A DNA stretch of 64,000 bases, taken from contig CM075344.1 of the NCBI GenBank assembly GCA_037693485.1, positions 95,391,001 to 95,455,000 of the forward strand, given 5' to 3'. The stretch comes from Kitagawia praeruptora. Taxonomy: Eukaryota; Streptophyta; Magnoliopsida; Apiales; Apiaceae. The translations under genes were made by a program, and so were the position numbers. The notes beneath the pieces were generated by a model. The model made no database searches, was not told where the DNA came from, and was given only the letters and a program-made list of their open reading frames with translations. Each line of letters opens with the position of its first letter. The stretch's first letter is position 1. Below, in pieces: positions 45,744 through 58,410 of the stretch.

Positions 45744-48700
45744 TGTAACAGCCCCAAATCCGGGGTCTGGGATTTAGAGTAGTCACGATCCATTTAATTT
45801 TTGCCTTACCTGTATTACTCACAATGTACACAATCCAACTGTTTATGACCCCACAATATATATCTCACACACACACACACAGGTTAGAGTCTCAGAAACG
45901 ACACAATACATCAACTGCGGAATAAATAACTTTTATTACAATACCCAAATGTTTTACAAAGTCTGATACTGGTACAATCTCTAAGTAATGGTACATTACC
46001 AACTAAGGATCCGGATGATTACAATCTTCTCATTCCACTCACATCTATACATAAGCTCAACAAGCTGCAGCCTGATCTGACTGGTTCGTATCATCTCCGG
46101 AATCACTGGTGCCCATGACATCCTGCTTCACTGCTCTATAATATATATAAAACAATAGCAAGAGTGAGCAAATAGCTCAGCAAGGTAATGAAAACATGGC
46201 ATCACTCTGCCTATGACTTAACCCAGAATAAGGCGGGTATAAGATAATAATTGTCAAAATATCTCTTTACCGAAAGTATTTCCTTATCAGAATATATATT
46301 CCAAAAACAGTACTATTGTAGTACTCCAAATATCATTTCATAATATCTCTGCAAACTTTTATTATACTATTGAACCAAGTTCTAGTATATTATAAAAGGA
46401 TGAGGTTTCAAAGTAAACCAATATAATCTTTCTGTAGGAAAGAAATATCTGCTATATAAGTATAAGCAGAGTATCAACATATAAATTAAAAGATGAACTT
46501 ATAAGGTGATTCAATATAAACAACCCCCTTACCATAACCCCGGTTATGTAAGGTAACCACAGAGTCATATAAAAGATGACGTTATAAGGTAACTCAAAAT
46601 ATATCTGTTTTGAATAAATATCTGCTATGCAAAAGATAAGCAAGATATTCTCAATTATCATAAAAGAGGAACTTGTAGGAAAGATATTGCAATTCCGGTT
46701 TCAACACTTTTTCACCTTGCCAACACCAACAGTGTTGCAGAAATTTCTCACTTTTAGAAGATGAACTAATACGGGAGCATTGCCGCGCCAGATGCCCTGA
46801 CGTTTACGATGATCAGTCGTATGTCATGCATCTCATCAGTCGTTCTCTACATGTAGAAGGTAGCTCCGACGTAATTACTTATCTACCGCCCTCTGGAACT
46901 CCTCAGCCAACGGTTGGGCTATTGCTGGACCGGCGCCACTCGGCCACTTACGCGTCTCCTAGTTCGAATATCATCCATGACTCTGAAACGTAAAGTTCGT
47001 TCCCCTTTTTCCCCAAGTGTAACACTTGTTGATAGGACTCCACAAAGTAGTCGTATCTAATTGGAAAGGAAAATTCACCAATATTTCCCAAGCTGATGCT
47101 TGTTAATGGATATAAACTTGTTACATCAATCATACCCCTCGAGTGTTGAGGAGGTAACCAAAAGACTCATATCGATGCTTGAAAGAATCAAGATATGATT
47201 GACAAGATAGTTTTAGCAAGTATAGGACCGGGCAGTCCAATAAATAACATCTTTCAAGTGAGGTCCCCTTATATATTTTGGAAGTTGAGCGAGTATTTAG
47301 ATCTTCTTTAAGATAGTTTTAAATGAAAATAAAGTTTGGGAACCTCCCCTCGATAAAATAGTCATCAAATACTCCGAAATATTTTACACCACATCTGAAG
47401 GTGAAAGATAATCTTTGAATAATATGAATTATTATAAAAAGACTTCAAAATAATTTAATTAAATATTCCAGGAATATTTATTAAGTCAATAATAATTACG
47501 GAATATTATTAAATCATAATATTGCTCGTAAGAAATCTTCGAATGATGATGAAGTAACAAAAAGAATCGCTTTGATGAATAGCAACCAAGTTGCGAGGGA
47601 AAAGAGTAATATCAACAGATTTTTGACCGGGCAGTCAAATAAAATAAATAACAGCTCTCGAGTACAGCTCCCTTATATTTGAAAGTTCTGAGCGAGTGTA
47701 TAAGTCTTCCTATAAGATAGACCTTAAACGGAAAATAGAGTTTTGAGAACCTTTCCTCGATAAAATAAACATAATAAGACTCATAAATAATTTACATGAT
47801 ATTTGAGGATCAGAATAATATTTGAATAAGATAAATCATTTTTAAATTTAGTTAAAATAATTAAATAAATATTCAAAGAATATTTATTAATTCATAGATA
47901 ATTAAAGAATATTCTTAGTATAAAATATTGCTCATAAATAACTCTCGAATGAATATATAAAATATTCACCAAATAAACAATTCCTCGAGTAAATATTCAA
48001 AATAATATTTGAATCAATTCTCAAATGAATATCTAAAGTAATATTCAATTAAATAAATCCTCGCATGAATATAAAATAAATAAATTAATTCTTAAATGAA
48101 TATTCCAAAATAATATTCCTTAGATGAATATTCAAAATAATATTCACTTAATACATAACTGCAAATGAATATTCAAAAATAGTATTCATTTAAACAAACA
48201 AACTCTTAATGAATATTCAAAATAATATTCATTGTACTCAATAATATTTATTCGATATATTATGAAAATATATCTCCAAAAGTATATGAAATACCGACTC
48301 CCGGTCTTTTACAAAAGATACGACATATACACCCTTTATTATGGGTAATAATAAAGTCCGGCTTGTAACTGATATCCCCATATCTAGCTTATAAGCCAAT
48401 TCCCAATTCATTTCCGAGTACTAAATACTTTCTGGAAATATAATAATGATTATTAATAATAATCCTCAAGATACATAGTATTCTATCGCTGGAATCCCTC
48501 CGGGTTTCCACGACTATCTCTATATCTCAAATACTGACTCCCGGTCTAGAGTCGAACAAAAGTATGCTCTTATCACTAGAGCTACAAGGTATACCGGTTT
48601 GTATATACTATATCTCAAAAGATGATATACAATCCGAAAGTTAAACTTTTACAACAAGTATATATCGCAAAACTATGCAAATCTAAGCATGACAAAAGCA

Positions 48701-50919
48701 GTATTATAATCAATACTTTAAGTATAGATTTAGAAATCTTGCCTGATGCTCGAGAAGTGTCAGGGGTTCGCGACGATGTCGGACAATCTAGACAAAGTCA
48801 AAGAACGTACGATTAATCCCCCGGATAATCCACTTATAAATCAACGCTTAAAGACACCAACGAAACACAACCAAGGCATTACTAGCTCGCTTTAGGCTCA
48901 TACTAAGTCCATGTTAGTTGACAAATACTTAAGTCATAAGTCTGGGTCGAAACCGGTCCTCGAATTCAAGTTATACTTAATCACTTATAAAGTTGATTTC
49001 CATGTCACGTTCCTAGGGGTTTTCGATTGCGCAACCTTGGCTTAAGCATTTTTATAAAATTGGAAAATAATCTTTTTAACTTGAAACCTTCGCACATACT
49101 TTTCTAACTGACCTTATCATTTATTCTCAAAATATCATACTCCATTTCCATTTTTAAGGGTCTGAAACTTATCATCAAAGTTGATACATTTGTGCGACAT
49201 TGTTCCTCGAATCGCTTTCACTAAAATGGTCATAACTTACAAACCGTAAACTCTTTTGACATGATTCTTGAGGCCACGTAAACTAGACAACAATATCTAC
49301 ACCAACATATGCAGTGGTTAACCCTTAAACACTTTTATGATCTCGGTCTGCAACTGTTAAGGAGGTTTACAAAAATCGGGCATTACGACGGCTCTAAATC
49401 GAACATTACCATTTTGTCACAACATAACCAAGCCACACCGGGCATACCATACATCCACAACCTTAACAAACAACCTTGTTACTTCTATAAGTCCAGTGGT
49501 GAGACTAAAATCTATCACCCATCATTTTACACATCAAAACAAAGCCAAATATCTAAGGATGTTCTTATAAGGCACTAATCTTTACATAACATCAAAACCA
49601 TCTCAAAAACTCATAAGAACTCAAATGATGGGTTAGGGTTTTACCTTCCTTGATGATCTAGGGACACTTGCAGAGCTTGATTATCCTTCAATAAGCCTTA
49701 GATAATCATTTACAAAGCTTAAACCTTAAGATCAAAACAAGAAAACAATGGAGGTTACTATTCATGCTCATCTTGTAAAATTCGTATAAAATCGAAAAAT
49801 AAGAGTTTGGTGCTCAAATTTTTACCACACCTTGGGCTCTCCCTAAGCTTTGTTTTAAGCTATAGATCACCATTGTTGGATGCTTGGAAGTGGCACTTTG
49901 AATTTGCTAAAAAGGAGCAGATTTTTCTTAAGGAAAATGGATTTTTGCTTTCCTTCTTTCCTCTCCCACCTTCCTTGACTTGTCAAACCACTTTATGGAC
50001 ATAATATCTTGATATTATAGATGTGTGTGGCTGTGTTGATCCCCTTGGGTCTTGTGCAAGGAGTCTTGGAGAAGCTTTGCTAATTGTTTTGTTTTTAGAA
50101 ATGATTTAAGTGTTTTAATCACTTAAATCCTAATTGTTCTTGATTTAATCTTTGATTAAATCATTCAATCCACTTGATATAATTCTCTTGATGATCATGT
50201 AGGATATTTAATCTTGTAATAAACTCAATCCATAATTCGTTCACTTGATCGCTTAATCTCGTTATAAAGTCTTAGCGGTTTCTAGAACGTTCGTTTCACT
50301 GTCCCAGTGGTTTTCGTTCTAAATTCTCAAATCAATTATAATAAAATTCCAAAATATTAAATCCTCAATTCCTCAAATTTAATATCTCATTTCTTGATAA
50401 TACTGATATATAATTCACTGCTCGGTCAAATATTACACCAAAAATTAAAATAGGAATTTCTGAATTCCGATCGTCTCTGCATTCACTTATTTCCTCCGCG
50501 TATTACTAATATGACTTCGAAACATCCATATCACGCCCCGTACATAGGGTGGCGTGAAAAGTTTTCCAACTTACAAAATCACTATTCATCCACCGAATTA
50601 CTATGCACGTACGGGAATACTATGCACGTACGGGAAACACTATGCACGTACGGGAAACACTATGCACGTATCGAAAATACTATACCATCCTCATTTCCCT
50701 TCTCGGGGCTCATTAGCTCATTTCTTGGACGATAGATTATTCTTCCTATATCGTCAACCTTTGAATTACTCTATTCTGACCATACATATACGAATCGGGA
50801 TCATCATCCATAGCAATATCCATTCACTACAATCATTGTTCTTTGGAATCACCATTCATTAATGCTCTTTAACCACAATAAGAAAAGTTTTAATTCTACC
50901 CAAAATTCGGGTTATTACA
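45744..50919 (-). repeat. LTR (right, 5') of the LARD-like element
   Basis: 5176 bp. Constant 9815-bp offset from the left LTR after the (CA)n tract, so no other indels. The four-unit tandem repeat is at 50600-50678 and the palindrome zone at 47965-48255. Confidence 0.88.
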
Positions 50920-50989
50920 AAAAAAAATGACGAAGTAAAAGGACGAGAATACCTGATAAAGGAATGATGAAGATACATTATTACCTATA

Positions 50990-51058
50990 ACACACACACA
51001 CACACACACACAAAAACACAAACAAAAAACAAACAAACACACACACACACACACACAA
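50990..51058. repeat. (AC)n microsatellite
   Basis: Two runs of ca/ac repeats separated by aaaaacacaaacaaaaaac, next to a ccccc-atacc PPT-like string (51065-51077) in the Tat/Athila-type element. Confidence 0.9.
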
Positions 51059-51116
51059 AAACACTCCCCCATACCTAAACTTAACTATATGGGAGATACA
51101 TTATGAAATAGATATA

Positions 51117-54110
51117 TTAACCAATACCAGATCGAGGGAAAACAACACATGTAACACAATCATCAAACATGTGAAACACACCCATAAAAACATCATTATC
51201 CACTAGAGAAATAAGATCACTCACCAAAATAAAAATCATACACCTAACATCATTCATAGACCAATTATACACTTCTTTATGTTGTTTAAGCAGATTAATC
51301 ACTTGAATTTTTTGGTTATGAACTAAGTCACTAGAAAGAACACGATGAGTTTCATTATCAACTACCAAAGACTGATCAGGAGTGGAAAAAGACGGATTAG
51401 GAACGAAAGTGGGTGGCTCACCAATAGAAGTCTTAACAATGGACTTAGGATTAAAAGAACTATCCTCAAGTTGGGTTTCATGCTTAGAACAAATGGCATT
51501 CAATTCATCTAACATCTCATCACAAGAAAAATTCTTATACAACTCATGAAGATCTTTATTACTCTCATACTCTAACAAAACATCTTCCTCAAGAAAAGAC
51601 TCAATTGAACTATCCTCAAGATTCGACCACGAAACAACCTCATCTATCAAATTAACTCCTACAGGTTGTTCAAAAAGCTCATTAGGTTGATTACCTACAT
51701 TAAAGACATTAAGATCTATCGTCATGTTGCCAAAAGTGAGTTTTATCGAACCATTCCTACAGTTAATCAAAGCATTAGAGGTAGCAAGAAAAGGCCTTCC
51801 TAAAATAATAGGAATTTGATTTTTGAGATTTTTGATTGGTTCGGTTTCTAGAACAACAAAATCGACGGGAAAGACAAAATCACCAACTTTAATCAACACA
51901 TCTTCCACTATACCTATTGGAGTTTTAACAGAACGATCAGCTAACTGAAGAGTGACACTAGTCTTCTTAAGTTCACCTAAACCCAAGGCTTGATAAACAG
52001 ATAATGGAAGAAGATTCACACTAGCTCCAAGATCGAGTAAAGCTTTATCAATGAAAGTATCACCTATGACATAAGAGATAGTAGGACAACCAGGATCCTT
52101 ATACTTCACAGGGATTTGATTTGACAAAATAGAACTAACATGAGATGTTAGGAAAGCTTTCTTAGGAACATGAGTGGTTCTTTTATGAGTACACAAATCT
52201 TTTAGACACTTAGCATAAGAGGGAACTTGTTGAATCGCATCTAAAAGAGGAATGTTAATCTTGACTTGCTTAAAGACTTCCAAAATCTTATCTAACTGAG
52301 CAGATTGTTTGTTTGAAGTGAGTCTTTGAGGAAACGGGGCTTTTGGTTTAAAGACTTTTTCATTAGAAACATCAGATTGGGGTTTCGAAGGTGGTTCATC
52401 GGATGGTGATGACACATCAGATTTATCTACTTCAGAATTCTCGGGATTTGAAGATTGCTTAAGACTAGGATTCAAGAGCAAAGGATTTGGTTAAGATGTT
52501 AGGTTATCTTCTTCTTGAGTATTGACACCAGCATGATTGTTGAATTGATTACCAGACCTTAGAAAGATAACAGAATTCAAATTTTCATGAGACTTTTGAT
52601 TTGGATGAAACTTAGGACTAGTCTCGGGTTGACTAGGAAATCGATTTCTCTCTCTCTCACTGATTGTGTTTGCCAATTGCTTGACTTGGACCTCTAGCTT
52701 AGATATGGCTTGAGTGTTGGAATTTAGTAACTGCCTATCTTGGGTCATGGTTTGCATGAAAGATTGTTGAGATTGAGTTAGATTAGCTTGAGATTTCAAT
52801 AACGCCTCAATACTCTTTTCTAAAGAATTCAGTTTCTTATCAGATTCACTAAAAACAGGAGGATTTATGGGGATTGAGTTTGGATAATGACCAAGATTTT
52901 GCGGGGGATATGAATTAGGATTTTGAGTTTGGTATGGAACAGGATTGGGCTTTTGAAAAGCAGGTTGAGGATTTTGATTGTACTGATTGTATTGACCTTG
53001 GTTCCATGAGAAATTTGGATGATTCTTCCAACCGGGATTATATGTGGGTGCATAAAGATCATTCCTAGCTCTAGGTTGAAACATGGCATTGACTTGTTCA
53101 ATTTCAGGGCAATTCTCTATCACATGATTAGGAGAACTACAGTTTGCACAGAGAGACATTTGAGAGGACACATTGTTGGTTTCTAAGGCTTTTAGACGTC
53201 TAGTGATTGTAGCTAACTTAGCTTCGGTTGCAATAGAATTACCAACTACGCGTAAGCCCTTAGATGAGTTAGAATTTTCAAATTCCTGATTAGGTTCCCT
53301 AGTTGACTCCCACAACATTGTTCTTTCAGCTAACTCCTCAAAAAATTTCCAAGCTTCATCTTCATCTTTATCCATAAACTTACCATTGCACATAAACTCT
53401 AACAAAGCAGTGGTTTGACTATCTACGGCTTCATAAAGAATTTTGCAAAGTCTCCATTTTTCTATACCATGTTGAGGACACTTAGACAACAACTTTTTAA
53501 ATCTATCAAAATATTTCCAAAAAGACCCATTCCGATTTTGTTGAAATTGGTTGATTTCATTCCTAAGTCTGTTTGCCTTATGATTTGGAAAATATTTTTT
53601 AAGAAAGATAGCAACAAATCCCTCCTATGTGGAAATAGAATTAACAGGTAGACTATACAACCACAGTTTAGCATCTTCTTTTAAAGCAAAATTAATAAGT
53701 CTGAGCCTAATAGAATCCTCACTTAATTGTTGAAGTTTTTGCAATGCACACACTTCCTCAAACTCTCGAATGAAAAGATATGGATCCTCTCCCTCTACCC
53801 CAGCAAACCTAGGTAACATGCTAATGTTGTGATGTTTGATTTCAAAATTATTCGCGGTTACTGCAGGTAAGACTATGCATGAGGGTTGAGCGGTACGAGC
53901 GGGGTAACAACGGTCTTTAAGTGAAACAACCATGACTACAGGTTGAACTTCTAATTCTTTTGACTCAGTTCTAGTGGGTGAAGAAAACTCAAGTTGCCTT
54001 ACTACTTTAGGAGATGACAGATTGGTTTGTCTTACTAATCTAGATGTAGTGTCTCGAACCCAAGCACTTTGCATACAAGAGAAGTAATCAAATAAGCACG
54101 TAGCAGACAA
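51117..54110 (-). pseudogene. gag-protease of the Tat/Athila-type element
   Basis: One minus-strand frame with in-frame stops at about 53625 (TAG where the family has Trp, after SLPVNSIST) and 52491 (TAA). Segment 1 has the gag entry (FIREFEEVC, RLINFALKEDAKLWLYSLP). Segment 2 continues retrotrans_gag (FWKYFDRFKKLL, CPQHGIEKWRL, EDEAWKFFEELAERT) and has a CCHC knuckle, CANCSSPNHVIENC. It ends in a Gln/Asn/Pro-rich region and a coiled-coil-like stretch. Segment 3 holds the aspartic protease (ALLDLGASVNLLP active site with DLG as usual in this clade, LQLADRSVKTPIGIVEDVL, PIILGRPFLAT). Just after HKEVYNWSMNDVRC, where RT should start, homology stops. Confidence 0.85.
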
Positions 54111-54946
54111 GAGCTATAAGTAAACACCTAAAAAAAATATGGAAAATTAAAAAGAAAAATCTATATTATCCTAAGAAAAATCTAGACCTTGCTCCTAACA
54201 ATAAGATACTACTAAAAGTCACAACTCAAAAAGCATTCGTCCTGACTGGCCAGGCAGGTGCAAGCATTGCCAAGAGGCTAAACACCTTTCTAGACACCAA
54301 TCCAAATTAGCCAGGTAAGCGTCACGCTTGCCTAGACACCAAACGAAAGAATACTTAGTGATTTGTTCCTCCTAGATTCTCTTCCTAATTGAGCGCGAGA
54401 TCCTAGGGCCAACATCTACTTAATTTTATTAAGGAAAGGGGAATGTAAGATGAACGAATTAGTGATTTGCGGGCCAAGGAAAGGGTGATGAAATCCCTCA
54501 CATTATCTTGTAATTGGGTGGCACCCTTAAGATTGATTGAATGATGCAACACACAAAGAACAAGAAATTAAACACTTATGGATGCACTACACTACGTGTG
54601 AAATCAATAAATACAATAAAAAAAATCTAGATGATGTGATCCTATGTGAGAGAATGAATGATGCAGCAAATTGGTTTTTAACAAACAATTAACTAACTAA
54701 TATTTTTGGGTTTTTTAATATTTAATTTTTTTTGTGTTTTTTTCAATAATAATGAAGAAGAGAAAAATAGAGAGAGGTGATACGGAATACCGAAAAGCGC
54801 TTCCAAAAATTTCAAAAGAGACAGCGAGGCCTTCCAACGATCTTCTTTTCCAAGCTTTTCTCCGCTTCACAATTCCCTAAAAAAAACAAAAGAAAACAAG
54901 AAAGTAATCCGAAGAATTAATATCAAGGAGTGAAAAATATCAATAG
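54111..54946 (-). other. 5' leader of the Tat/Athila-type element
   Basis: Non-coding stretch between gag and PBS. The minus strand has a T-rich zone, a tggccaggcagg / gccaggtaag string pair near 54250-54330, and no ORF of note. Confidence 0.55.
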
Positions 54947-54964
54947 TCCCCGGCAGCGGCGCCA
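54947..54964 (-). other. primer-binding site (Athila/Tat type)
   Basis: The minus strand reads tggcgccgctgccgggga. Only about 55 bp separate it from resumption of Copia gag, so almost all of the expected 5' LTR is missing. Confidence 0.88.
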
Positions 54965-55022
54965 AAAACTTGATCTGTATTTGCTACAACTAAACACTGT
55001 GCGCTTGCAGTTATTTTACACA

Positions 55023-56060
55023 TCAGAGACTAAATCTGGGAAGAAAGATAAGTCTGAGATTCAATGCTACAAGTGTAAGGGGATGGGTCACTATGCTCCT
55101 GAGTGCAAGAAGGGTAAAACTGAAAAGGCACTCATCACAAAAGGCAGAGATTGGGCAGACACTTCAGACTCAGATGAGGAAGTCAACTATGCTCTTATGG
55201 CTTCTATTGAAAATGAATCAGAAGAGTCTGAAAACAAGGTACCCTTAACTACTTATGCTTATAATACTGATAATATATCTGAATTGAGAATTTATCTTAA
55301 AGCATTGCATATCAGTTATAGGGATCAGACTTTAGAGAATGAGATAATCAAATGTGAGAATTCTGAACTTAAAGAGAGAAATAAAGTTGTTGAAGAAAAA
55401 CTTGAAAATATGCAACAAGTTCAGAAAGAAAGAGATGATGCTGTTTATCTAGAACAAGAGTTGCTAGGCAGATATAAGCAACTAGAATCTGAATTGGAGA
55501 AGACAAAACACATAATTAAAACTTGGACTGATTCTGGAAAAGACACTAATGAGGTTTTTCAGTCAGACACAGTTGGTTTAGGTTACTGTGAGGGAGATGA
55601 ACTTAGGTTTCAAAATCAAGTCAAAATTAGAACTCATCTTCCTACTACAAAATTTGTTCATGGAGTAAATGAACCTAAGTCTGAAGATGAAAAAGGAATT
55701 TTTAAGAAAGAACTAGTAAAAACTAGTGTTAAACAGGTTAATATTGGTTTAATGACAGATAAACAACTCAAGCATAGGCTTAAGGAGTTAAAATCTGTTA
55801 AGAAACAGAAAGTGTCTAGAAAGAACAGAAATGGTGAAGTAGGCATTTCTCAAGGTAATTATCCAATGCTTGCTACTTTTGCTCCAAGAAAGACATGTCA
55901 TAACTGTGGTAGCATTAACCATCTTGCTAGCTTTTGCAGGAAGAATAAAAATATTAATTCTTTACCTTCAAAGTCTGAAGTAAAGAAAGATAATGTTAGA
56001 GCTAGACCACAGACTTTATGCAAACATTGTGGAAGTACTTGGCATTCTATTTATACTTGA
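55023..56060 (+). pseudogene. Copia gag, C-terminal part with zinc knuckles
   Basis: Continuation of the gag at 32159-33153. Residues TSETKSGKKDKS lead into a CX2CX4HX4C knuckle (CYKCKGMGHYAPEC, about 55065-55106), an acidic stretch (DTSDSDEEVNY), and a long coiled coil (ELKERNKVVEEKLENMQQVQ, EQELLGRYKQLESELEKT). A second knuckle follows (CHNCGSINHLASFC, about 55895-55940), then a third that is incomplete (CKHCGSTWH), after which a stop ends the frame at 56060. Two or three knuckles and a coiled coil are common in SIRE-like gags. Confidence 0.82.
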
Positions 56061-56269
56061 AGGGATTATCATGCTACTTATCATAATTACTATGAACTTA
56101 AACCTAAATTTGAAATGGGTTAAGGTTAATTCTGCAAGTGTAAACTCTGAGAGTGTTAGCTTAAACTCTGATAATGTGAATTCCGCTGTAAAAGCTAACA
56201 AATTTAAGAAAGCTAAAGGATCCAAGCAAGTCTGGATCCTTAAAACTGACCTTCAGTGAATGTTTGTGA

Positions 56270-56968
56270 TTGCAGGGCATCAGGGAGAGTACCCTAGTCA
56301 TGGACAGTGGATGTTCAGGACACATGACAGGAAATAAAGCCCTGCTATCAGAGTATGTGGAGAAGGCTGGCCCAAAAGTTTCCTATGGAGATGGCAACGT
56401 AGGACATACTCTGGGATATGGCAGTATCAATCTTGGAAGTATCATCATCACTAACGTAGCTCTGGTTCCAGGACTCAAGCATGATCTGCTATCTGTGAGT
56501 CAAATCTGTGACAGAGGATATCATGTAGATTTTCAGCCTGAATACTGTGAAATCATCAGTAAATCTACAGGGAAAGTTGTTCTAGTTGGAAACATGCATA
56601 ATAATATCTATGGAATAAAGTTGTCAACAAACTCTGATGGCAAAGCAGTATGCCTGTCAACTAGAATGTCCAGTAAAGAGAGTTGGAAGTGGCATAAGAA
56701 ACTCTCTCATTTGAATCTGAACAACATCAATGAGCTGAAAAGAAAGAATCTTGTTAGAGGACTCCCAAAATCTTTATTAAATGTTGATGGCCTGTGTGAT
56801 TCTTGTCAAAAGGCCAAACAAAGGAAGTCATCTTTCAAGAGCAAATCTGAAACTTCAGTTGTTGATCCTTATCACCTTCTACATGTTGATCTCTTTGGAC
56901 TAGTAAATGTAATGTCAATTGGAAGAAAGAAATATGCTTTAGTCATTGTTGATGAACACAGTTGATAT
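56270..56968 (+). pseudogene. Copia protease, gag-pre-integrase and start of integrase
   Basis: The protease active site is VMDSGCSGHMTGN (about 56297-56335), followed by VSYGDGNVGHTLGYG and VPGLKHDLLSVSQICDRGY. The GAG-pre-integrase HHCC zinc domain is WHKKLSHLNLNNINEL ... CDSCQKAKQRKSSF. The integrase core begins LLHVDLFGLVNV (first catalytic Asp) and reads to VIVDEHS-stop-YTWV, where the family has Arg at the stop. The element is cut by another LTR at 56976. 56061-56269 is frameshifted gag-protease linker (GSKQVWILKT). Confidence 0.85.
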
Positions 56969-56975
56969 ACATGGG

Positions 56976-57856
56976 TGTTGATGGAGGATTTTCATAATCA
57001 ACGTGATTTTCGGAGGCCCGCTAGAATTTACAAGTGTAACACATGTAATTGACTATTTTTGGTGATTTGGGTGTGATTTAATGGTGGGGGTGAGCTGAGC
57101 TTGAGAGGTTACGAGAATCATCGCAGGTTCCATTAGCGAGATCTGTGTCCGTTCTCCCAAGGTGCCTACGTACCCTTGTTTATATAGGGACCAAGCTCAC
57201 GTAGTTCTAATGCAAAGCTGATTCTGCTTGACTAGCTGTATTCAGTTGTCGAGTTCGTGTTGGACTCAAGTTCCTTTAGAGTTTACCACGAACTAGTTGG
57301 CTAAGTAGAGTAGAACTCGAGTTCGTACTCTACTATAATTCTCATGTCTATTAGAGGCATTCTAGGATCAACTGCGCCCTAGAATTACACTCCAATAATA
57401 ATTTAGTCTCTTTGTGGCTGGCTACGCTCAGGAACCTATATCTCAGGAACCTGGTGCTCGGGAACCTATATTTCGGAACCTGGTACTCAGGAACCTCTGT
57501 CTAGGAACCTGTTTCTCATGAACCTCTTTACAGGAAACTGTACCTGCACAATAACAAATATATTAGTTTGGGGAGCTTCTTTGTGGTTCCCATATGTTTT
57601 TGCTGTCTTCACTACTACGCCTAGGCTATCTTGAACTCTTCTACATGGAGGAACCTGGTCCATTCGTAATCTACTCAGCTTCCGGTTCATCAGGAACCTC
57701 ATAATACTTGTAGCTTCTTGACTGTCTACTCAGCGAGTGCTCATTTCTTCATGTCTAGTTTTCATATCTTGTACTGGATCTATCTTATGCCTCATATAGA
57801 TTGGACCCTATAGCTTAATGGGCCTAGATCTAGCCCATGGAGATTTTGGGACAACA
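56976..57856 (-). repeat. 3' LTR of the terminal element
   Basis: Minus reading tgttgtcccaaaatctccat...aatcctccatcaaca (TG...CA), 881 bp. Minus-strand TATA-like ccctatataaac at 57179-57189, followed by aagggtacgtaggcacc. It has a run of ggaacct / caggaacc words at 57430-57540. Resembles the relic at about 19.48 kb. Confidence 0.65.
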
Positions 57857-57871
57857 ACTACCCCCGGTTCC
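57857..57871 (-). other. polypurine tract
   Basis: Minus strand ggaaccgggggtagt immediately before the LTR start. Two more copies of the motif occur inside the element: gaactgggggtagt (60197-60210) and gaactgggggttagt (61383-61397). Confidence 0.6.
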
Positions 57872-57970
57872 TTGAAGTCATGCAATAGAAAAGGAACCTA
57901 TTCAACTTTCTGATATGGGGTCCAATGCTTAATCACTTCTCTTAAAATGTGTTACTTCAACAACACGTAT

Positions 57971-58410
57971 CCAAGCTTACATGAGCTAACTCGGCGTAAG
58001 AAACAGGACACATAATGTTTTAGTAAACATAGTATTGATCAGCTTCTTTCTTGGTGAGGAACATGTTCTCTTCTTCTTCTTCGAAACTCCTTCTTCTGAC
58101 AAATCTTCACTCTTCAACTACTAGTCATTCTCTGTACATTTTTCTAATAACTTTGAAAAATCTCTCTAAGGACACTTCTGAGGTTTCGGGATGTTATCAT
58201 ACTTCTGCTTACTCTTGTATCTTCTTAGGTGATCTTTGTCTTCAATATCTTCACATGTCTTTTGTATATCTAGAAGTCTTGAAAAGCGAGTGGCACCTCA
58301 ACAGCTTCCAATCAAGAGGTTCAACCTTTATTTACTCCTTTTGGGAAAATGCATAATTTTCACATCGTGCATCCAAGCTTACATGAGCTAACTCGGCGTA
58401 AGAAACAGGA
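57971..58410 (+). repeat. 38-bp direct repeat (two near copies, third distant)
   Basis: A string beginning ccaagcttacatgagctaac and ending gtaagaaacagga occurs at 57971-58008 and 58373-58410, and in diverged form at 62111-62148. Function unknown. Confidence 0.85.

Larger units (their letters stand above)
35925..50919 (-). mobile_element. young 15.0-kb LARD-like chromovirus derivative
   Basis: LTRs are 35925-41104 (5180 bp) and 45744-50919 (5176 bp). Minus reading starts tgtaataacccgaattttgg and ends ggggctgttaca. The TSD is aaaaa within A-runs (35919-35924 and 50920 onward). The PBS lies left of the right-hand LTR and the PPT right of the left-hand LTR, so it is on the minus strand. The LTRs are almost identical: a 4-bp difference in a (CA)n tract and one c/t change near 40914/50729 were all I saw. 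The 4.64-kb interior has no usable ORF, only decayed chromovirus traces. Very long LTRs around a non-coding interior is the LARD design. Confidence 0.88.
33154..55004 (-). mobile_element. Tat/Athila-clade Ty3-Gypsy element lacking RT and integrase, nested in Copia gag
   Basis: Minus strand. The PBS is at 54947-54964 (tggcgccgctgccgggga, tRNA-Asp type as used by Athila/Tat). Gag-protease is at 51117-54110 and a PPT ggtatgggggcatt ends at 34242. The 3' LTR is about 33154-34241. Between protease and PPT there is no RT, RNase H or integrase: apart from the inserted 15-kb element only ~1.9 kb remains. The 5' LTR is reduced to ~40 bp. A 24-bp inverted repeat marks both ends. Non-autonomous or deleted. 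Confidence 0.78.
31570..56975 (+). mobile_element. Ty1-Copia retrotransposon (SIRE-like), split by nested Gypsy elements and cut at its integrase
   Basis: The 5' LTR 31570-32095 is followed by a tRNA-Met PBS and gag to about 33153. A 21.9-kb nested insertion (33154 to about 55004) follows, then the rest of gag, protease and the start of integrase to 56975. RT/RNase H and the 3' LTR are not in the window. The gag/protease style (zinc knuckle, acidic-Ser region, DSGCSGHMTG protease) points to the SIRE/Maximus side of Copia; this is tentative. Several nonsense codons show it is dead. Confidence 0.85.

Noticed and set aside
45744..50919. Assembly artefact explaining the two 5.18-kb identical blocks
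   Set aside because: PBS and PPT sit on the correct inner sides, TG/CA ends and flanking A-runs fit a real LTR pair, and the (CA)n tract differs in length.
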